Origin: Apostichopus japonicus
Lineage: Eukaryota; Echinodermata; Holothuroidea; Aspidochirotida; Stichopodidae
DNA length: 64,000 nucleotides
NCBI RefSeq assembly: GCF_037975245.1
Contig: NC_092583.1
Span: forward strand, 16,167,264 to 16,231,263
Direction: 5' to 3'
Made by a program: the position numbers and the translations under genes. The notes under the pieces are model-generated. The model was not told where the DNA came from, ran no database searches, and was given only the letters and a program-made list of their open reading frames with translations. Below, piece after piece: positions 13,371 through 26,444 of this stretch; positions within the stretch are counted from its first letter, which is position 1, and each line of letters begins with the position of its first letter.

Positions 13371-16300
13371 TACCACGTAAGAAGAAACTACACGTTTTTG
13401 CTAGCAATCCTTCCGTAGCATTTGAAAGGAAACCAAGGTGAAACCATGAATGAAAAATATCTCTCATTTCATTATGTCTGAAATCTACATTAATAAATGT
13501 TATGTCTCCCAGAATATCCTATGATAAAAAAAGAACCATTACCCAACAATTTTATTTCAAATATGTAAATTGATTCATCACAAAATTTCAATCAATTTTT
13601 TTCTGACTCTAAAACCAGAGATGAAAAGTGAAAACCTTATCCATTTGATTTGAGATAAAGAAATGTGAAACATAATAAGAGGTTATTTTATTAATACCTA
13701 AAGTAGCTCTGTGTGGTATTACATGTATGTAGCCTCCTTGATTTAGTATCCTGATTTAATCATCTTCCATCGGGAGGGAATTCAGAAACACTTGCCTATC
13801 AATCGCATTCAATTTTAAAGATGGTACCGTATTCATAATTACCTTCCTACTCTCCTTCCCAGTGATTAAATTTAGTTGCCAAGAGAATGAAATCCATACC
13901 CCGTCTGACTCATCGCCTATCACCTATTGGTCGATCACCTACTTCTACAATTATACAGAAATACATCGAGTGGCAACGCAACCCCTCCGTTTATAAAGAA
14001 AAGTACCTTACCATCTGCTGAAAGGGAACTTTAAAAAAAAAGGGCTTCGGGTTCCAGATCATTTTTGTCAAAGATTTTTGCTCCGGAAAATCTTTTCCTC
14101 GATGAGGTGATTAATAAAAGCCAGTGGGAAATAAAACCAGCGTTTAACTTAGGCTTTGTTCTCTGCCATTTTCTGCTGGTCTTTGTAGATTTTGCCGGTT
14201 TTTCTCAACTGAGGACATTTGCAAGCTTATTGGGATGAATTTATTCCTTGTTGAAGACTGTAATGATGGCTTCTGAGTTTAAAATGAGGAAAATGTTTTC
14301 AATTTAAATCTTTTTTTAAATTTTTTTATATAATTTGTATAATTTCCAGACAATTTCTGTCACATCACTTACATGCAGAGCTACTAATGTGAAGTCACTT
14401 TGGGGTGGGGAATTGGGATGAGGGTAGAGTAGTGGGAAACAGGACATTGTATGACTATGGGGAGGGAGGGGAGAAGAAAGTAGAGAAGGGGGCATAAAGA
14501 TAAGGGATTTCTCACCTGTCACAAACATTAAAGAGGAAACCAATTTGTGGAAAGCAAAACAACTGTTAAGTTTAATACCTGTTTGTTTGTAGACACTGTC
14601 CACAACCCTTGTCACAATTTTTTTTCTTCTTCAAAAACCTATAAAATACAGTTATGAAGTTAATGTTATAGAGGTTGTAAAATTAGGTTTGACATCTAGC
14701 CGGTTTGGTTTCATGCACTCTATAACTAGGCAGTTAAATACTGACATTATGAATGATTGATATTAGCTATGATATGATTCATCAATCTAGATGGTCCCTA
14801 AGGATTCATATTCCTTTACCAAACAAATGATGGTTCTTCTCTTTCTCTCTGGCTATGAGAAATGTAAATATTACTTACCTTGACAGATAATATCTATATC
14901 TAACACTGTGTGGTCTGAAAACCCCAGCGGCTTCTTATGTAATGAAAATTGTTTCAGTTTGGACAGGTAAAAACACAGCAGCTGAAGTGTCTTTTAATAA
15001 AGATCATATAAAGGTAGTCTTTGGTTATTCAAAAGAAAGGCGCCTAATTGTTAAATGCAGGGGTAGCAATTGAAGTTGCCGAAAGGTAACGTGACAGGTC
15101 GGGCTTAATCCCTCCCTGTGGAATTAGTAGGTGGTCTGGGAGATGAGTGAAGGTATGATGGCAGATTAAATTTCCTGGACCACCCATATGAACGAAAGGC
15201 AGCTTTTTCTTTGATAAATGAAAAGCACAGGATGAAATAATCAATGTAGCTTTATTCTGTGGTTTTCAATGTTTTGTAAGATGACACAGACCCCACATGC
15301 TTGACTGGTTCATTAATTGGTCTGAACTATTCTCCCTGTTCTGAAGCAGACAAAAGGTAAAATCAAAGAGCCTTTCACTAAATAAAGGGAGAGTCATTAT
15401 GATTAAAATATTATCTGTTCTCTGTTTCTGTTCCTAACCTGATAAGTGTCCATGTAATTGCTCCAATCATCCCTGTTTGTAGCAAAGAGACATCATGTTT
15501 CCTACAATAAGGTTAAACGTCAATTTACGTAGATTGACTTTTGCTAAATTTTGTCACATATTTTGAAATTATGGAAAACTATAACCTTTGAGCGTGCTGA
15601 GGGTTTGTGAAAAGTTATCTTCATTTTTGTCATATTTAAAATTTCAAGTACAGATAGGCTTTCTTTATGATCTGTTTTTCTTATTTTGCTGGACAAAATA
15701 AGTTAGGCAGCCTTGTTCTACATAACGTTCAAATAAGAGATATTTTCATGTGCTAAGGGAGCTCGAAAGGTTTGATGTGTCTCCAAACACCCAGCACCAT
15801 TTATTTATGGAAACATCTAGTAATTTTCACAAATATACCAAGCAGAATCTAGCTCATTTTTATTGAAATGAGCCATCTGTAGAATGGTTTTGAGATATAC
15901 TTAATCTAGTTCCATTCTAGTCAATTTTTCTTGCTCTTTCGAAGTTGTCTCTAGATACCAGTGGCCTGTTTCAGTCAGTATTCTGTGGAAGATTTCCTTC
16001 TAGAATTGTAACCCAAAGGGGCTTCTATTGGTTCAGTACGCATTAACCCCCCCCCCCTTCTCTCTCTTCCCCACCCTCTTCACAGTTTAGTAAACCAACT
16101 GTACAAGTAATCTACATTCCACAGTATACTATCCATGTATGAGTTAGTTTATGTCTACCCACATCAAATAATGCTGAATGTGAAGGCGATACCAACAAGC
16201 CTTCTACCTCACTCTTCTGATATGACTTGATCTGAGTGATTGCAATTTGTGGGCTTAACAAGAGAGAAACAAAAACTTTCTAAATTGCTTTATTCTATAT

Positions 16301-16925
16301 ATATTGCTTTTTGAAGCTGGGCCTCTTGAAGTCCTCTAAAGTTACAACATTTCACTCATAGCCTCTTCAAACGTGTTTACATTGACCTTAGTTGCTGATT
16401 ATAAATTTGCTTTTAATAAAAGTTCATATATGATATCATGTTACCATCTCCATCTATCAGTTGCTAGGCAACATCTGTTGCTAAGTGACTGTAAGAACCA
16501 GCTGACAGCTTGTACAAACTTTTTAATCAACACCAGGTCTGATGTGGTGTTAGGGAAGCTATAGATCTAGTAACAATAATTTTAATAATCAATATTCTGT
16601 GCGAAGCATTCTAAGGAGGAGCTCAGTATAGGCTTTAATATGCAGTATTTATCTGCAATTGCCAATTTTTTTTTTATATTCTTGATGGGTGCAGTCAATG
16701 TAATCCATGACGCAAGATATTTCATTCAACAACACAAGAGTTTAGTTAGAAACAGTTCTGATGCACGAAGTTCAAGGTAGAACAGTCTGATTATTGCATT
16801 TATTTATTTTCTTGTCGGCAAAGAGGTGTTCAAGGAAGGCTAATGAGAGATGCACTTCACTGATCACTGAATGACTCTGGGAAGAGATGACAAACTTATA
16901 TCATGGTTTGTTTCAGATTTGCATT

Positions 16926-17004
16926 GTGTAGTACAACGGTACGAGTACGACGATGTGAGTACAATTGTGTGTAGTACAACGAACGTTGTGAGTACAATTG
17001 TGCA
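16926..17004. repeat. short direct repeat with GAGTACAATTGTG motif
   Basis: GTGTAGTACAACG followed by GTGAGTACAATTGTG occurs twice, at about 16926-16968 and 16969-17004, with a deletion in the second copy. Related words recur to about 17070. Confidence 0.6.
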
Positions 17005-17283
17005 AGTGACCTGTTAAAGCAAACTTTCTCTGGATGTGAATATGAGTACAATGCTCTTAGCACAATTGGGAATACTTAATCTTGTATTAGTATCTATCTA
17101 CACTAGATTTTCCAAATTATCTCAAACTCTTCCGATTACAACTACAAATCCGTGAGGGCCGCGAGTACAAGTACATGTATCTATGGGAGACAGATGGGAC
17201 TGAGTAGAAGTCTGGTTTGGGTATACTTCATTAAGACAACCATCTTCTAGAGGGCTGCCATCCTTTAAGGAGGAATCAACACA

Positions 17284-17402
17284 ATTTACTTTGCTCCTCT
17301 CTTACCTGTCTCCCACCCACATCTGCACTTTCCCATCTACCTAGAAACTACACATTGGAACATTCTAGCACTGCGCCCTCACTCTGATGGCATCGCAGAG
17401 TG
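17284..17402. repeat. dispersed foldback-family copy 3 (diverged)
   Basis: Begins ATTTACTTTGCTCCTCTCTT and runs to GCACTGCGCCCTCACTC. It is most similar to the copy at 13235. Confidence 0.7.
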
Positions 17403-18597
17403 AAGGGCTATTAAAAAAAAATATCAAGTGGATTTAAGAAGTGCTTTTATTTTAAATGTGAAGTAGATTTGACAAGTCGTACTTTTAAAGACTTTTCTTC
17501 AGGGCATTGTAACTGTTCAAATAACTAAACTGTTATTTAGTAGTGATAATTAAATTTTAAACTGGTTCCATAGATGTACTGGTATATGTCAAGTGGGCCA
17601 GTCAAGTACCCCCCCCCCCTCCAAGTGCAACCTACCACCAAAAAAAAAAAACACCCAGCACAAACATGTTTACAAATTTCCATCGAGAATTGTTTTTGCC
17701 GAAGCTAAAAAAAAATTACAGAAAGAAACCGCGAGGAGAATTGTGCTTAACTGTTATAAGCCCTATTGTGGTCATGTAACAAAGGCGTCGGTCTCCCCTT
17801 AGGGAGATCAATAAAGCCTATTGCCAGGTCTGGTTTGTGGGGGACATCAATATTCCGGCTCGACAATCCCTGAAAATGAACTGGAGTGAGCAAAATTGTA
17901 CAGATGGGTAAAATTAGCTTAGGAACAGACATCAAATATTCATTAGTACTGACCTACGGTGTATTGCTTTGCTTGCCACAGTTTTGACAAGGCTGTCAGG
18001 ATTTTCCCTTCGAACCTCTGGTGTACTGCTGTGACTCATAGTCACTGTGAAGTTTTTAATCATTTGCACTCTATTTCTCACCAATGCTTCTTCTTAACTG
18101 CTTGGTTGTTGCTTCTAATCTTGGCATCCTCGTTTTTTGTTATAATGGAACATTAGATCTGAAATTAATTCTATAAATTCATCCAGCATAGCAATAATAT
18201 TGGAATACTAAACTGCATTAGATACAAGTATGCCTTCAGTTAAGGCATTCCTTCATTTAGTTTCGCCCCCCCCCTTCACACCTCCAACCCCAACTCATCA
18301 CCTTATGCCCCCCCAACTCTCTCCCAAATTATCTGTCTCCAATAGGAAACATAATACACTAACAATATAAGTGTTGCAATGATATGTAACATGAAAAATA
18401 TAACTACTTTAAGAGACTATCCTATACCCCTATCCATTTTATTATTGTGCCTTTGTGATTCTATTTTCAAGCATACATATTGAGTTAACTATGACAGGGA
18501 ACAGTTCATCCATTATGGCATCACAAAATGCTCTGTGAAATTATCAAGTTGCTACACAAGTGCAAAGTTATATAAGCCATTTTTTTACACAGGAACC

Positions 18598-18819
18598 TTA
18601 GTATTTTATACTTTTTAAGAAAAAGTCGCCCAGGAGAGAACCTGGGCACGAAAACCAAACTACCGAACGACTGATCCGCTTTCAACCCCAGTCCCCTTGC
18701 ATCGGGACTGTGACTGTGTGATCATCGTCAGGTGTGCATCACCATTCCCCTCGAAAGGGAACAGATAGATACTACACATGATCTTAGCCAAAAGGCTGAG
18801 AAGCGATTAGTATTTTATA
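18598..18819 (-). mobile_element. retroposon with U2 snRNA-derived 5' head and 13-bp target duplication
   Basis: Read on the minus strand from 18807, the element starts ATCGCTTCTCAGCCTTTTGG and continues CTAAGATCATGTGTAGTATC. This is the 5' end of U2 snRNA, including the branch-point-pairing GTAGTA. After about 45 bases the similarity stops: a duplicated ATCT is followed by sequence that is not U2, and there is no U2-type Sm site. The 3' part ends in a strong hairpin (GCCCAGG / CCTGGGC) and a short T/A-rich tail at about 18611-18628. The 13-mer TTAGTATTTTATA flanks both sides exactly (18598-18610 and 18807-18819, sharing one base with the U2 start). That is a target-site duplication typical of LINE-mediated retroposition. 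So it is not a working U2 gene but a snRNA-headed SINE or chimeric retropseudogene. Confidence 0.8.
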
Positions 18820-18937
18820 AGAGACAAAATTTGACACTTCAAAACTGCTTCACAAGACTTTTCATGGTACTGTGGTCTACCATAAACTAAATTGTTGGTT
18901 TGAATCATTTTCAGGGAATAAGGAAAAGTTTTTTCTT

Positions 18938-19402
18938 AAAAATTTGCAGTGAATTTCTTTAACCATTAATCCACAAGGATCAATATTTTTATGCTATCAA
19001 TAGAGTTTTGTAACTCGAGTTGGATAATGAATAGTCACATGTTAGATGTAACTATGAATATTCATATTGTTAGATGTAAACTATGAATATTCACATTGTT
19101 AGATGTAAACTATGAATATTCACATTGTTAGATTTTAACGATGAATATTGATATTGTTAGATGTAAACTATAAATATTGATATTGTGTCTGTCATTGCAG
19201 CAATCTAAACATGTGTAAAAAAAATTAACTTTAAAAATTGCAGGGAATTTCTTTAACCATTGATCCAGTCTACAATGATCAATATTATTATGCTATCAAT
19301 AGAGTTTTGTAATGCGGGTTGGATAATGAATATTCACGTTGTTAGATGCAAACTACAAATATTGATATTGTTTCTGTCGTTGCAGCAATCTAAACGTGTG
19401 TT
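18938..19402. repeat. large tandem duplication containing a 29-bp AT-rich minisatellite
   Basis: A block containing GAATTTCTTTAACCATT and CTATCAATAGAGTTTTGTAA appears at about 18940-19030 and again at about 19240-19330. Each copy ends with a TTGCAGCAATCTAAAC segment (about 19195 and 19382). The first copy carries about five repeats of a 28-29-base unit (TGTTAGATGTAAACTATGAA then TATT and CACAT) at about 19035-19190; the second carries only one or two. Unequal exchange would explain the difference. Confidence 0.75.
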
Positions 19403-20073
19403 TCATCACAATACCTCAAGCTCTAGCTCAACAAAGATGTTATTGTAATTGATTGCTAGTGAGCAGTGAAGTAAAATATGGTATTGTTATGAAGCCACCA
19501 GGATAGCAATATAATCATACAATTGCACAACGTAAACACAGAAGCCATTGAAATAAGCTCTTAAAATAGTTGTTTTATACATGTGCAGTTATTGCACAAC
19601 ACATACTGTACTTTGTAGGTATGAGGCCATTTCCTATCATAATACTATAGGGCATCTCCCTAAATCGAAGTTTTGCTAAAGGTAGCAAACACTGGCTGGT
19701 GCTAAATAGCCCTCTATTAGAACTCTATTTGTGCAGCAGAATGGTTAGACAAACTATTTTCACTAATTGTCACATTTTATTTTAACAGGTACTCCCTTGT
19801 TACTGTATAATATTTCATATTATGGCTTCAATTGCAAGTATATGCAAAAGAGACTAAATCGTTCCCCAGAGCCAAGCTAATCATTTTATTCATCTGGGAT
19901 GTTAGAAAGTAATCATTCCCCCCCCCCCCCGCCCCCACTCCCTCCCTATTGATCATAACTTTTAAGTCTGAAAACAATTTGGGGTTTCCTAATCCTTTGA
20001 AGAAACTACCTTTTGCAACCTTTTACCCACATATGTACTTGTAAATTGTGAACCCTCGCGTGATCATGTGTAG

Positions 20074-20129
20074 GTTTACATGCCATCGTTTACATGCCAT
20101 CGTTTACATGCCATCGTTTACATGCCATC
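20074..20129. repeat. 14-bp tandem repeat, four copies
   Basis: The unit GTTTACATGCCATC is repeated four times almost without change. Confidence 0.9.
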
Positions 20130-21052
20130 ATCCCTTCCACACAAACAAAGACCTGTGAGAGTCTAAAGACCGGCAGGCACACTTTAGTACTATTTATAAA
20201 TAACTACTTGATTGTAGGCAATACTCACAACCTCTTCTAGCCTTGCGGAATGTTCTTTTGTTAGTCACCCTGTGTTATCAATGTTGACGCATCTGGGCCG
20301 GCTTTATTATCTTCCAGAGGAAATGCAAGATCCTGATCATACTTGCATGTTTGTGAACAAGGCCTTTTTATTTTCATTGCTGTATTGTTTAACATTGTCT
20401 TTTACTTACATTCTTCTGCTACTATTGTCATTAACATTGTTTACAAGGAGACATTGAGAGCATTCTGTGCAGAAGACTTTTGTACAGTGACTTCACAGCA
20501 ATGGAATTCATAAAAAAAATGCATGTAAACAAATTAAGATCTAGGGTTTTTGTTAGATTGGAGAGTTGTGTAATTATTGTGTTAAGGTAAATATACTCTG
20601 GAACAAATATGAAAGGCTTTTTTTGTTCCTTTTTTTTTTTTTTTGGTGACCTGGTTATTAAGGAACAATGAGTGTCTGTTAAAGCTATCTGTTGTCGTGT
20701 TTAGTGATTTTAAAGTTTGGCCTTCATGGTTGTTATACTAATATATTAGTTCATGTGATTGTGATTGACTGTAGCAGATTTGCATTTATAATTTTGTTTG
20801 CCGTTAATTACCTGTTTTTTCCTCCTTTCTATCGTCGTAAGACCCTTCTTGATACCTTCTTGTCTCCTGTGTGTTCATACAAAATACTGGGAATCTGCCT
20901 ACTGTATATTAAGGTTTAGTAATGTCTCCAAACAGGATGTTGCCAGAAATCAGAATTTTTCAAATGTCAACATAAAACTACAGAGGGAGGGTTTGAATAA
21001 CCCACGTGGTTGCATGATGCCAACTTGCAAAAGTTCCTTCATGCCTTCAGTT

Positions 21053-21190
21053 TTCCTTTTACTCCCTCCCTCCCCTCTCCTCTTCCTCACCATCCTCCTC
21101 CTTCCCATTTGTCTCATCCTCCCCCTCATCCTTCCCCTCCATCTCCTCCCCCTCCTCATCCTATAACACCTCCTCCCCCCCCCCTTGTCC
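21053..21190. repeat. polypyrimidine (CCT-rich) tract
   Basis: About 135 bases of nearly pure C/T on the plus strand, ending in a run of C. The proline- and leucine-rich reading frames across it are by-products of the composition. Confidence 0.9.
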
Positions 21191-21690
21191 CTCAAAAAGT
21201 TGGTCAAAACAAGTTGCCAAAGAGCAAGTAGACTGACCCATAGCAACTTTTGCTAAGAAACAAAAACAAAAGACAAATTTTCATTGTAAAACATTAATTA
21301 GTTTGTTTCTAAGTCCCTTTCATTACACTGCTTATTTTAAGGGGAATCAGAGTGTACCTTTAATGCCAGCATGTATTAGGTCTACAAACCAGGATGTCTG
21401 TGTTTGTTCTTGGTAGACAAGCCCCTATCAGACAGCTCACCACCGGTTGGAGAGCCGCTTTGAACTGTCTGACATTGGGAGGAAAATGCCACAGGCAATG
21501 CGGACACAAAATTTGTGGTTTAGAACACCTCTTTGAACAGCCGATCTGACCCTCTGCAACCCTCTGCAAGCCTCTGCAACGTTTGTTTGATCTCTAAAAA
21601 TATCATTTCGATGATCCCAGAATTTCTAGAGAGCTTCTTTCTACCTAACCAACAGCTGATTGATTCCTTTCAGAAATGTTTTTAATAATT

Positions 21691-21707
21691 CGGGGGGGGG
21701 GGGGGGG
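21691..21707. repeat. poly-G run
   Basis: A run of about 16 G residues after ATTC. It is one of many G or C homopolymer runs of 8 or more in this otherwise AT-rich window. Confidence 0.9.
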
Positions 21708-24086
21708 AATCAGAAGTCGTTTTGTGTAATTAGGAGATAAGTGTATCTGACATCCTGTTGGAACAAATCTTTTTCATCTCAATTACACTTAAAAAACTCT
21801 ATTATGTTTTCTGTGTGTCTAGTTTATACATGTATCCTAATGGCAGTCTTTAAAACCTTAAAAAAGTCAATGTGAGGATTTTGTGGTTACGTGACTATAG
21901 CCCTAGGCAGATGAATCCCTAACAATCCATTATAGGTGTCGGTTGCCCTGTTGACCCAGAAGAAGAGATTTGTCTATCCCCAATGCTTCAAATATACACC
22001 AATGAATCTACTTAATAACAACAAAAACAACAACGTACCTCTTTATTCAAAAGAGTTGAACCCACTTAACAAACAGAGGTATAAATTGATCTTTGCAATC
22101 AGAGTCCAAATGGGGCTTGTTAATTTAAAACCCTTTATTAGACCTTTTGTTATTAATCACTTTTTCCTCTGAATTGCTTTGATGTATTTCAGGCCAATAT
22201 CCTGCTCTCCTCTGTGAGGTTTTTTAATCTGTTTTGAATCTGACAGAATGAATAGGAGAAAAGAGGAAACGTCAGTTTATATTTAAACTCTTGAAAGTTT
22301 TCTTTCAACTTCATCCCTTCTGTCCATCCGTTGTTGTTCAGAGGCACCTGTGATGTTTGTTTTGACCGGGTTTGGTTGCTTAGGACATGAGTTTATCATT
22401 AACTACTCGGACGCTTATTCTGTTATGATGATCTAGTTGTTTTGGTGCCAAATGACACATTTCACTTGCAGTTTCAATCTGACAGTTATAGTCCTTTTAC
22501 TCTCATTGACCCAATTAATTTGAGTATCTTTTAATTATTTTGTCACTTGAAGTTAAATGACCTGAGAGTTTCCAAAGTAGAACACATTTAAAATACTGAA
22601 TATTGAAATGACAGGACTGACTATTGTTATTAATTTGCTAAATTTTATCTCTGTTTCTGCTGATTGGGTTAGAACACCAGAGGGATTAAAATAGCTTACA
22701 AAATATAGCCAAAACCTCCATCCTCCTCCCTCCCTCCCTGCCCTTCCCTTACCCACCAAAAAATGAATAAACAGTAATATTCATTAAATCTCAGTTGAGG
22801 TTCTAGCTCTTGCACATTTACTCCCCTCTTATAGTCGTTGTTCCCCTCTTAGTACAAAATTACTTTGTGCTTCTCCTTAGGGTCAACTAATATAAAAAGT
22901 GCATACTTTGATTTGGAAAGTGTATATGGATCATTTTAATTACGTTTATCTTGATTTACAACTTCACTGACATTACAGTTGTTGCTGGGAAGTTCCCTAT
23001 CATCCATACCGACTGTTTTGCAAGATCCTGGTTCTTTTATAAAAACCAGGGCTGCAAATATAAAAAGAAATCAGACACACATGGTTTGTTAATAATGCAT
23101 TGCAAAGCCACTGATTGTTGGCTCCCAGATGTGAAACTTTCTTTGACAAAGGATAAAAAACAAGATGAAAGGGGTGTTTGTTTGGTAGACTGATCAGCAA
23201 TAGTAAATGAGGCTGTGTGTGTATGCCTACAGCTGGTAACGATCCTACCCCGTTTTGTTTGCCATTAGGTACAAAGGGATGAGTCATGGGTGTTATGATC
23301 ACCCCACCTGACACCCCTATTAATATTAAAATCAAAGTGACAGACAGTCAGCAATGGAACTCTGAGATCTTGAATGTGCTGACTGGGACTCTCAAGAGCT
23401 CTGAGATGGGTACATAAAGTTTTCAACTTTTCCTTTCAATGAACACTTCTGCTTGCCCCTCTCTATCAAAAAGCAAACTTCTTGCAATTTTGTGAGTGTG
23501 TTATTAATGAAAAACAGTTTGATTTTACCAACATAACATCATCGTTGTAGTCATCATCCTAGTGTAAAGATTATAATAAACACAATATTCGTCAAAACAG
23601 GATCTTGTACTCAGTGCTGCGAGAAACTGAAAGAGCTATGTTTGTTGACCTTGTAATTCTAGGAAGTCATTAAATAGACATTTTTCTCTCAAAACTGAAT
23701 TGTTAATTAATACATGAGTCCCAAAGGAAATTGAAAGTCTGTCTAGAACAGGAAGCCTAAGAAATAGTTATTAAATCTTTCTTTACAGTTTTCTGTCTTG
23801 ATGAGCCAGTCAACAATTTAAGAAATTTGTTAATACAGGAACTTTTTTTAGTTTAAAGGTATGCTGTATTGGCCCCAAATATGCTAGATATTCAAATAAA
23901 GTCACCTTTGGTCAAATTTCTTAAACTGTTTTTATTGCAACCTTCGAGGAAATTTTCCTCATTGGGACATTCGGTTATCTTCTGTGTTCCTTGAAAATGT
24001 CTGAGAACAATTTGGAGAGTTAAGACCTCCAGGAAAGTATGGTTTGAAAACTTCTAGCAATTATAGCGTGCCTTTAACATTTGCAG

Positions 24087-24145
24087 AGCCTGATAGCAAC
24101 TGTAGAAGGCTAGGAAGATTAAGTGCATTGGTAGAATGGAGGCAG
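24087..24145 (+). other. possible isolated exon upstream of the kinase gene
   Basis: An acceptor CATTTGCAG and a strong donor CAG/GTAAGT bracket 59 bases with one open frame of 19 codons (phase 2 start). It could be an upstream alternative or non-coding exon of the kinase gene about 6.8 kb downstream, or chance. No homology is recognised. Confidence 0.12.
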
Positions 24146-25736
24146 GTAAGTTAAAGTATCGTCGTTCGTAAATCCCCAAACCAGTCAATTTTGGGGAATA
24201 TGGGAACTCTTTTAGCCCAAACAGCTAGCCTGATAGCTTTACAAATTTTGGGGCAAGACAGATGATCATTTAAAGGATAACCTAAAATGATGTGATCATT
24301 TCATCTCAAAACTTCACACACAAGGATATCTCAGGTTGTCTGCCTCTGTTAGATTAGTTTCTCTCGAAATCTAATTTATTTCCACTTTATTACTTGCCGA
24401 TCCAACAGGGGGGGGGGGCATAACAATAAACTCATTCAGATATATCCAAGCTTGCATTTTTCCTCAAGCAAATTATGAAAACAACCAATGTCAGTTTTTA
24501 CACAGTTTTATAGATAGGGCAGTGCTACAGTAGCCCTCGCAAGTGGTGTTAAGTTGTTACAGCTGTAATTAATAACATAACAAGAGCTGGTCAAAGCCAT
24601 ATCCAATTTCTGGAAATTAAGTTCTTGATTTCTGGAGAAAAGTCTATGTAAAGGACATATATCACAGTTGGGATTTTGGTCTGACACCATTTTTAAAAAG
24701 AGACAAATTTTAAAGTTATATTAAACCAACAATATTGTTTGAGATAAACTCCCCCAGTAAACAAATATTTTCTTTAAAAAGGGCAAACAAGGAACGGAGG
24801 ATGAAAAAATATGACATTATTTGACTTATTTCGAGTATGCTGATCTTTAAAGACTAACAAAACTAACACAAAGATAGGACTATTTATTTACTGACAAACT
24901 TGTTTACTATTTTATTTTTCTCCCCACCAGTCAGTTAGTAAGAATTTACTGAACTTATTTTAGTGTTTACGCTGAATTCGATACCTCCCACATTCTGTTA
25001 GTAAGCACTTAAATACGATGTTTAACTGTTTTACTGTCCACTATATAGTAACAACTCTTTCCACTTTAGGGACCTTTGCTCTTGATTTCTCTAACAGTGA
25101 GTGATGAGGTAATGAAATTCTTGAAGTCGTTAAGTTACCTGTAAATTATTTATTTTATGATAATTTTTCATTTTCTGAACTTGTCACCACTGACTAATGT
25201 ATCGTATTGACTGAGGTCTTTCTTAAATCTGTGATGTAACTGTTCCTACGGGTCCACCCTGAGTCACTTGTGGACATTCTCCTTTATCAATATTAATTGA
25301 ACTGCCTAAGTGTGCCCTAGCTGTTACAGCACTGGATATATGCTATACTGTCAATGTATTCATCAACTAACATTGGCCTTGGCATCAATCCAAGTGTCCC
25401 TGCAAGTTCTCAGTTCAAAGTCAATCAGAATAAAAAAGCAAAGGTTGAGTTCAAAATATGAATCTTTTAATACCGGTCTCATAGTTAGTCATCATAATTC
25501 TAACTCATATCGAGGAGGTTTCACAACATACCATTGTCATGTCACCTCTTACCATCCAAGGAGGACCTCAATTGAACCTGTCATTCGCCCGATTCTTTGT
25601 GGATTGAAATGTTTTCCATGAACTGAGAACTTTTCTTTCATATCTGTAAAGCCAATATGATAATAAATAAGGAGCAAGCCACATGTGTGTAAATTTGGAT
25701 AATTCAGCAGTGTTGTTGCCGCTTTATTTAACAAAA

Positions 25737-25795
25737 GTGGAGGGGATGGGGGGGTATGAGGGGGGTGGGATAGGGGGTAGGAGGAGGTGAGAAAG
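25737..25795. repeat. G-rich tract
   Basis: Plus-strand G-rich sequence with several G runs of 3 to 7 separated by short A/T spacers; it could form a G-quadruplex. Confidence 0.7.
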
Positions 25796-25842
25796 GTTAA
25801 GATAAGTCAGTGCCAGATTACTAAGTTTATGAAGGCAGATTT

Positions 25843-25897
25843 ACTCGTTCTTTGAGGCCTTAAATTTACTTGTTCCTTGAGGCCTTTAATTTACTTT
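25843..25897. repeat. 29-bp tandem duplication
   Basis: TTTACTCGTTCTTTGAGGCC and TTTACTTGTTCCTTGAGGCC head two adjacent units. A partial third (ATTTACTT) follows. Confidence 0.7.
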
Positions 25898-26444
25898 TGT
25901 GTCTTAAACTACTCAGTTTTCAACAAGAACGATTAAGTTTTGTGGTTTGCGATAATCTGTCAATTTTGATTTGTAAAATTTATGATTCATCTTGTTAAAT
26001 TACACAACAGTTTTGCAATTATCATTTATAACATCCTCTTAATTGTTTTATGTTTACACTGTTTCTGTTCCAGTTTCATCCATTGTTAACAACAAACCAC
26101 TTGACCCATTTTTCATCCATTGTTAAGAATAATTATATACTGTATGTTCCACTTTCCGAAGGTGTTTTAATATCCAACTGTGTTCCCTGGCAACAGTTTA
26201 AAAATGTTTTCTTTCATTTCAATAATTTTTAGTCAATTTGCAAACTGTTGTTTCTATGTAATATGGCTGTACTTTAGGACTTTTCTCCTCAAGATATTAA
26301 TGTATGTTGATCAACAAAAATGTAAATAAGTAAATGTAAATTTTTCTTTTGTTTCATGTTTTTTTGGGGGTGTTCTCCTCTGTCAAACCTTGTTAGGTTT
26401 TATAGAAGACTTCCTTTCACACCTGATTTATACACATTGTTTAT

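Larger units (their letters stand above)
12374..24086. other. intergenic, repeats only, no gene recognised
   Basis: No gene found. The ORFs here are short and mostly arise from simple sequence, for example the pyrimidine tract at 21053-21190. Embedded repeats are listed separately. The blocks at about 13100-13235, 13820-14010 and 22950-23330 are less AT-biased than their surroundings and could be regulatory, but nothing in the sequence proves this. Confidence 0.4.

Noticed and set aside
18624-18807. functional U2 snRNA gene
   Set aside because: Only the first 45 or so bases are U2; the Sm site and 3' stem-loops are missing and target duplications show retroposition.
20272-20457. 61-codon frame starting MLTHLGRLYYLPEEM
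   Set aside because: First half looks mildly protein-like but the rest is a random hydrophobic run and there is no supporting exon.
20798-21166. 122-codon reading frame rich in Leu and Pro
   Set aside because: It lies over a polypyrimidine tract; several overlapping frames on both strands are open for the same compositional reason.
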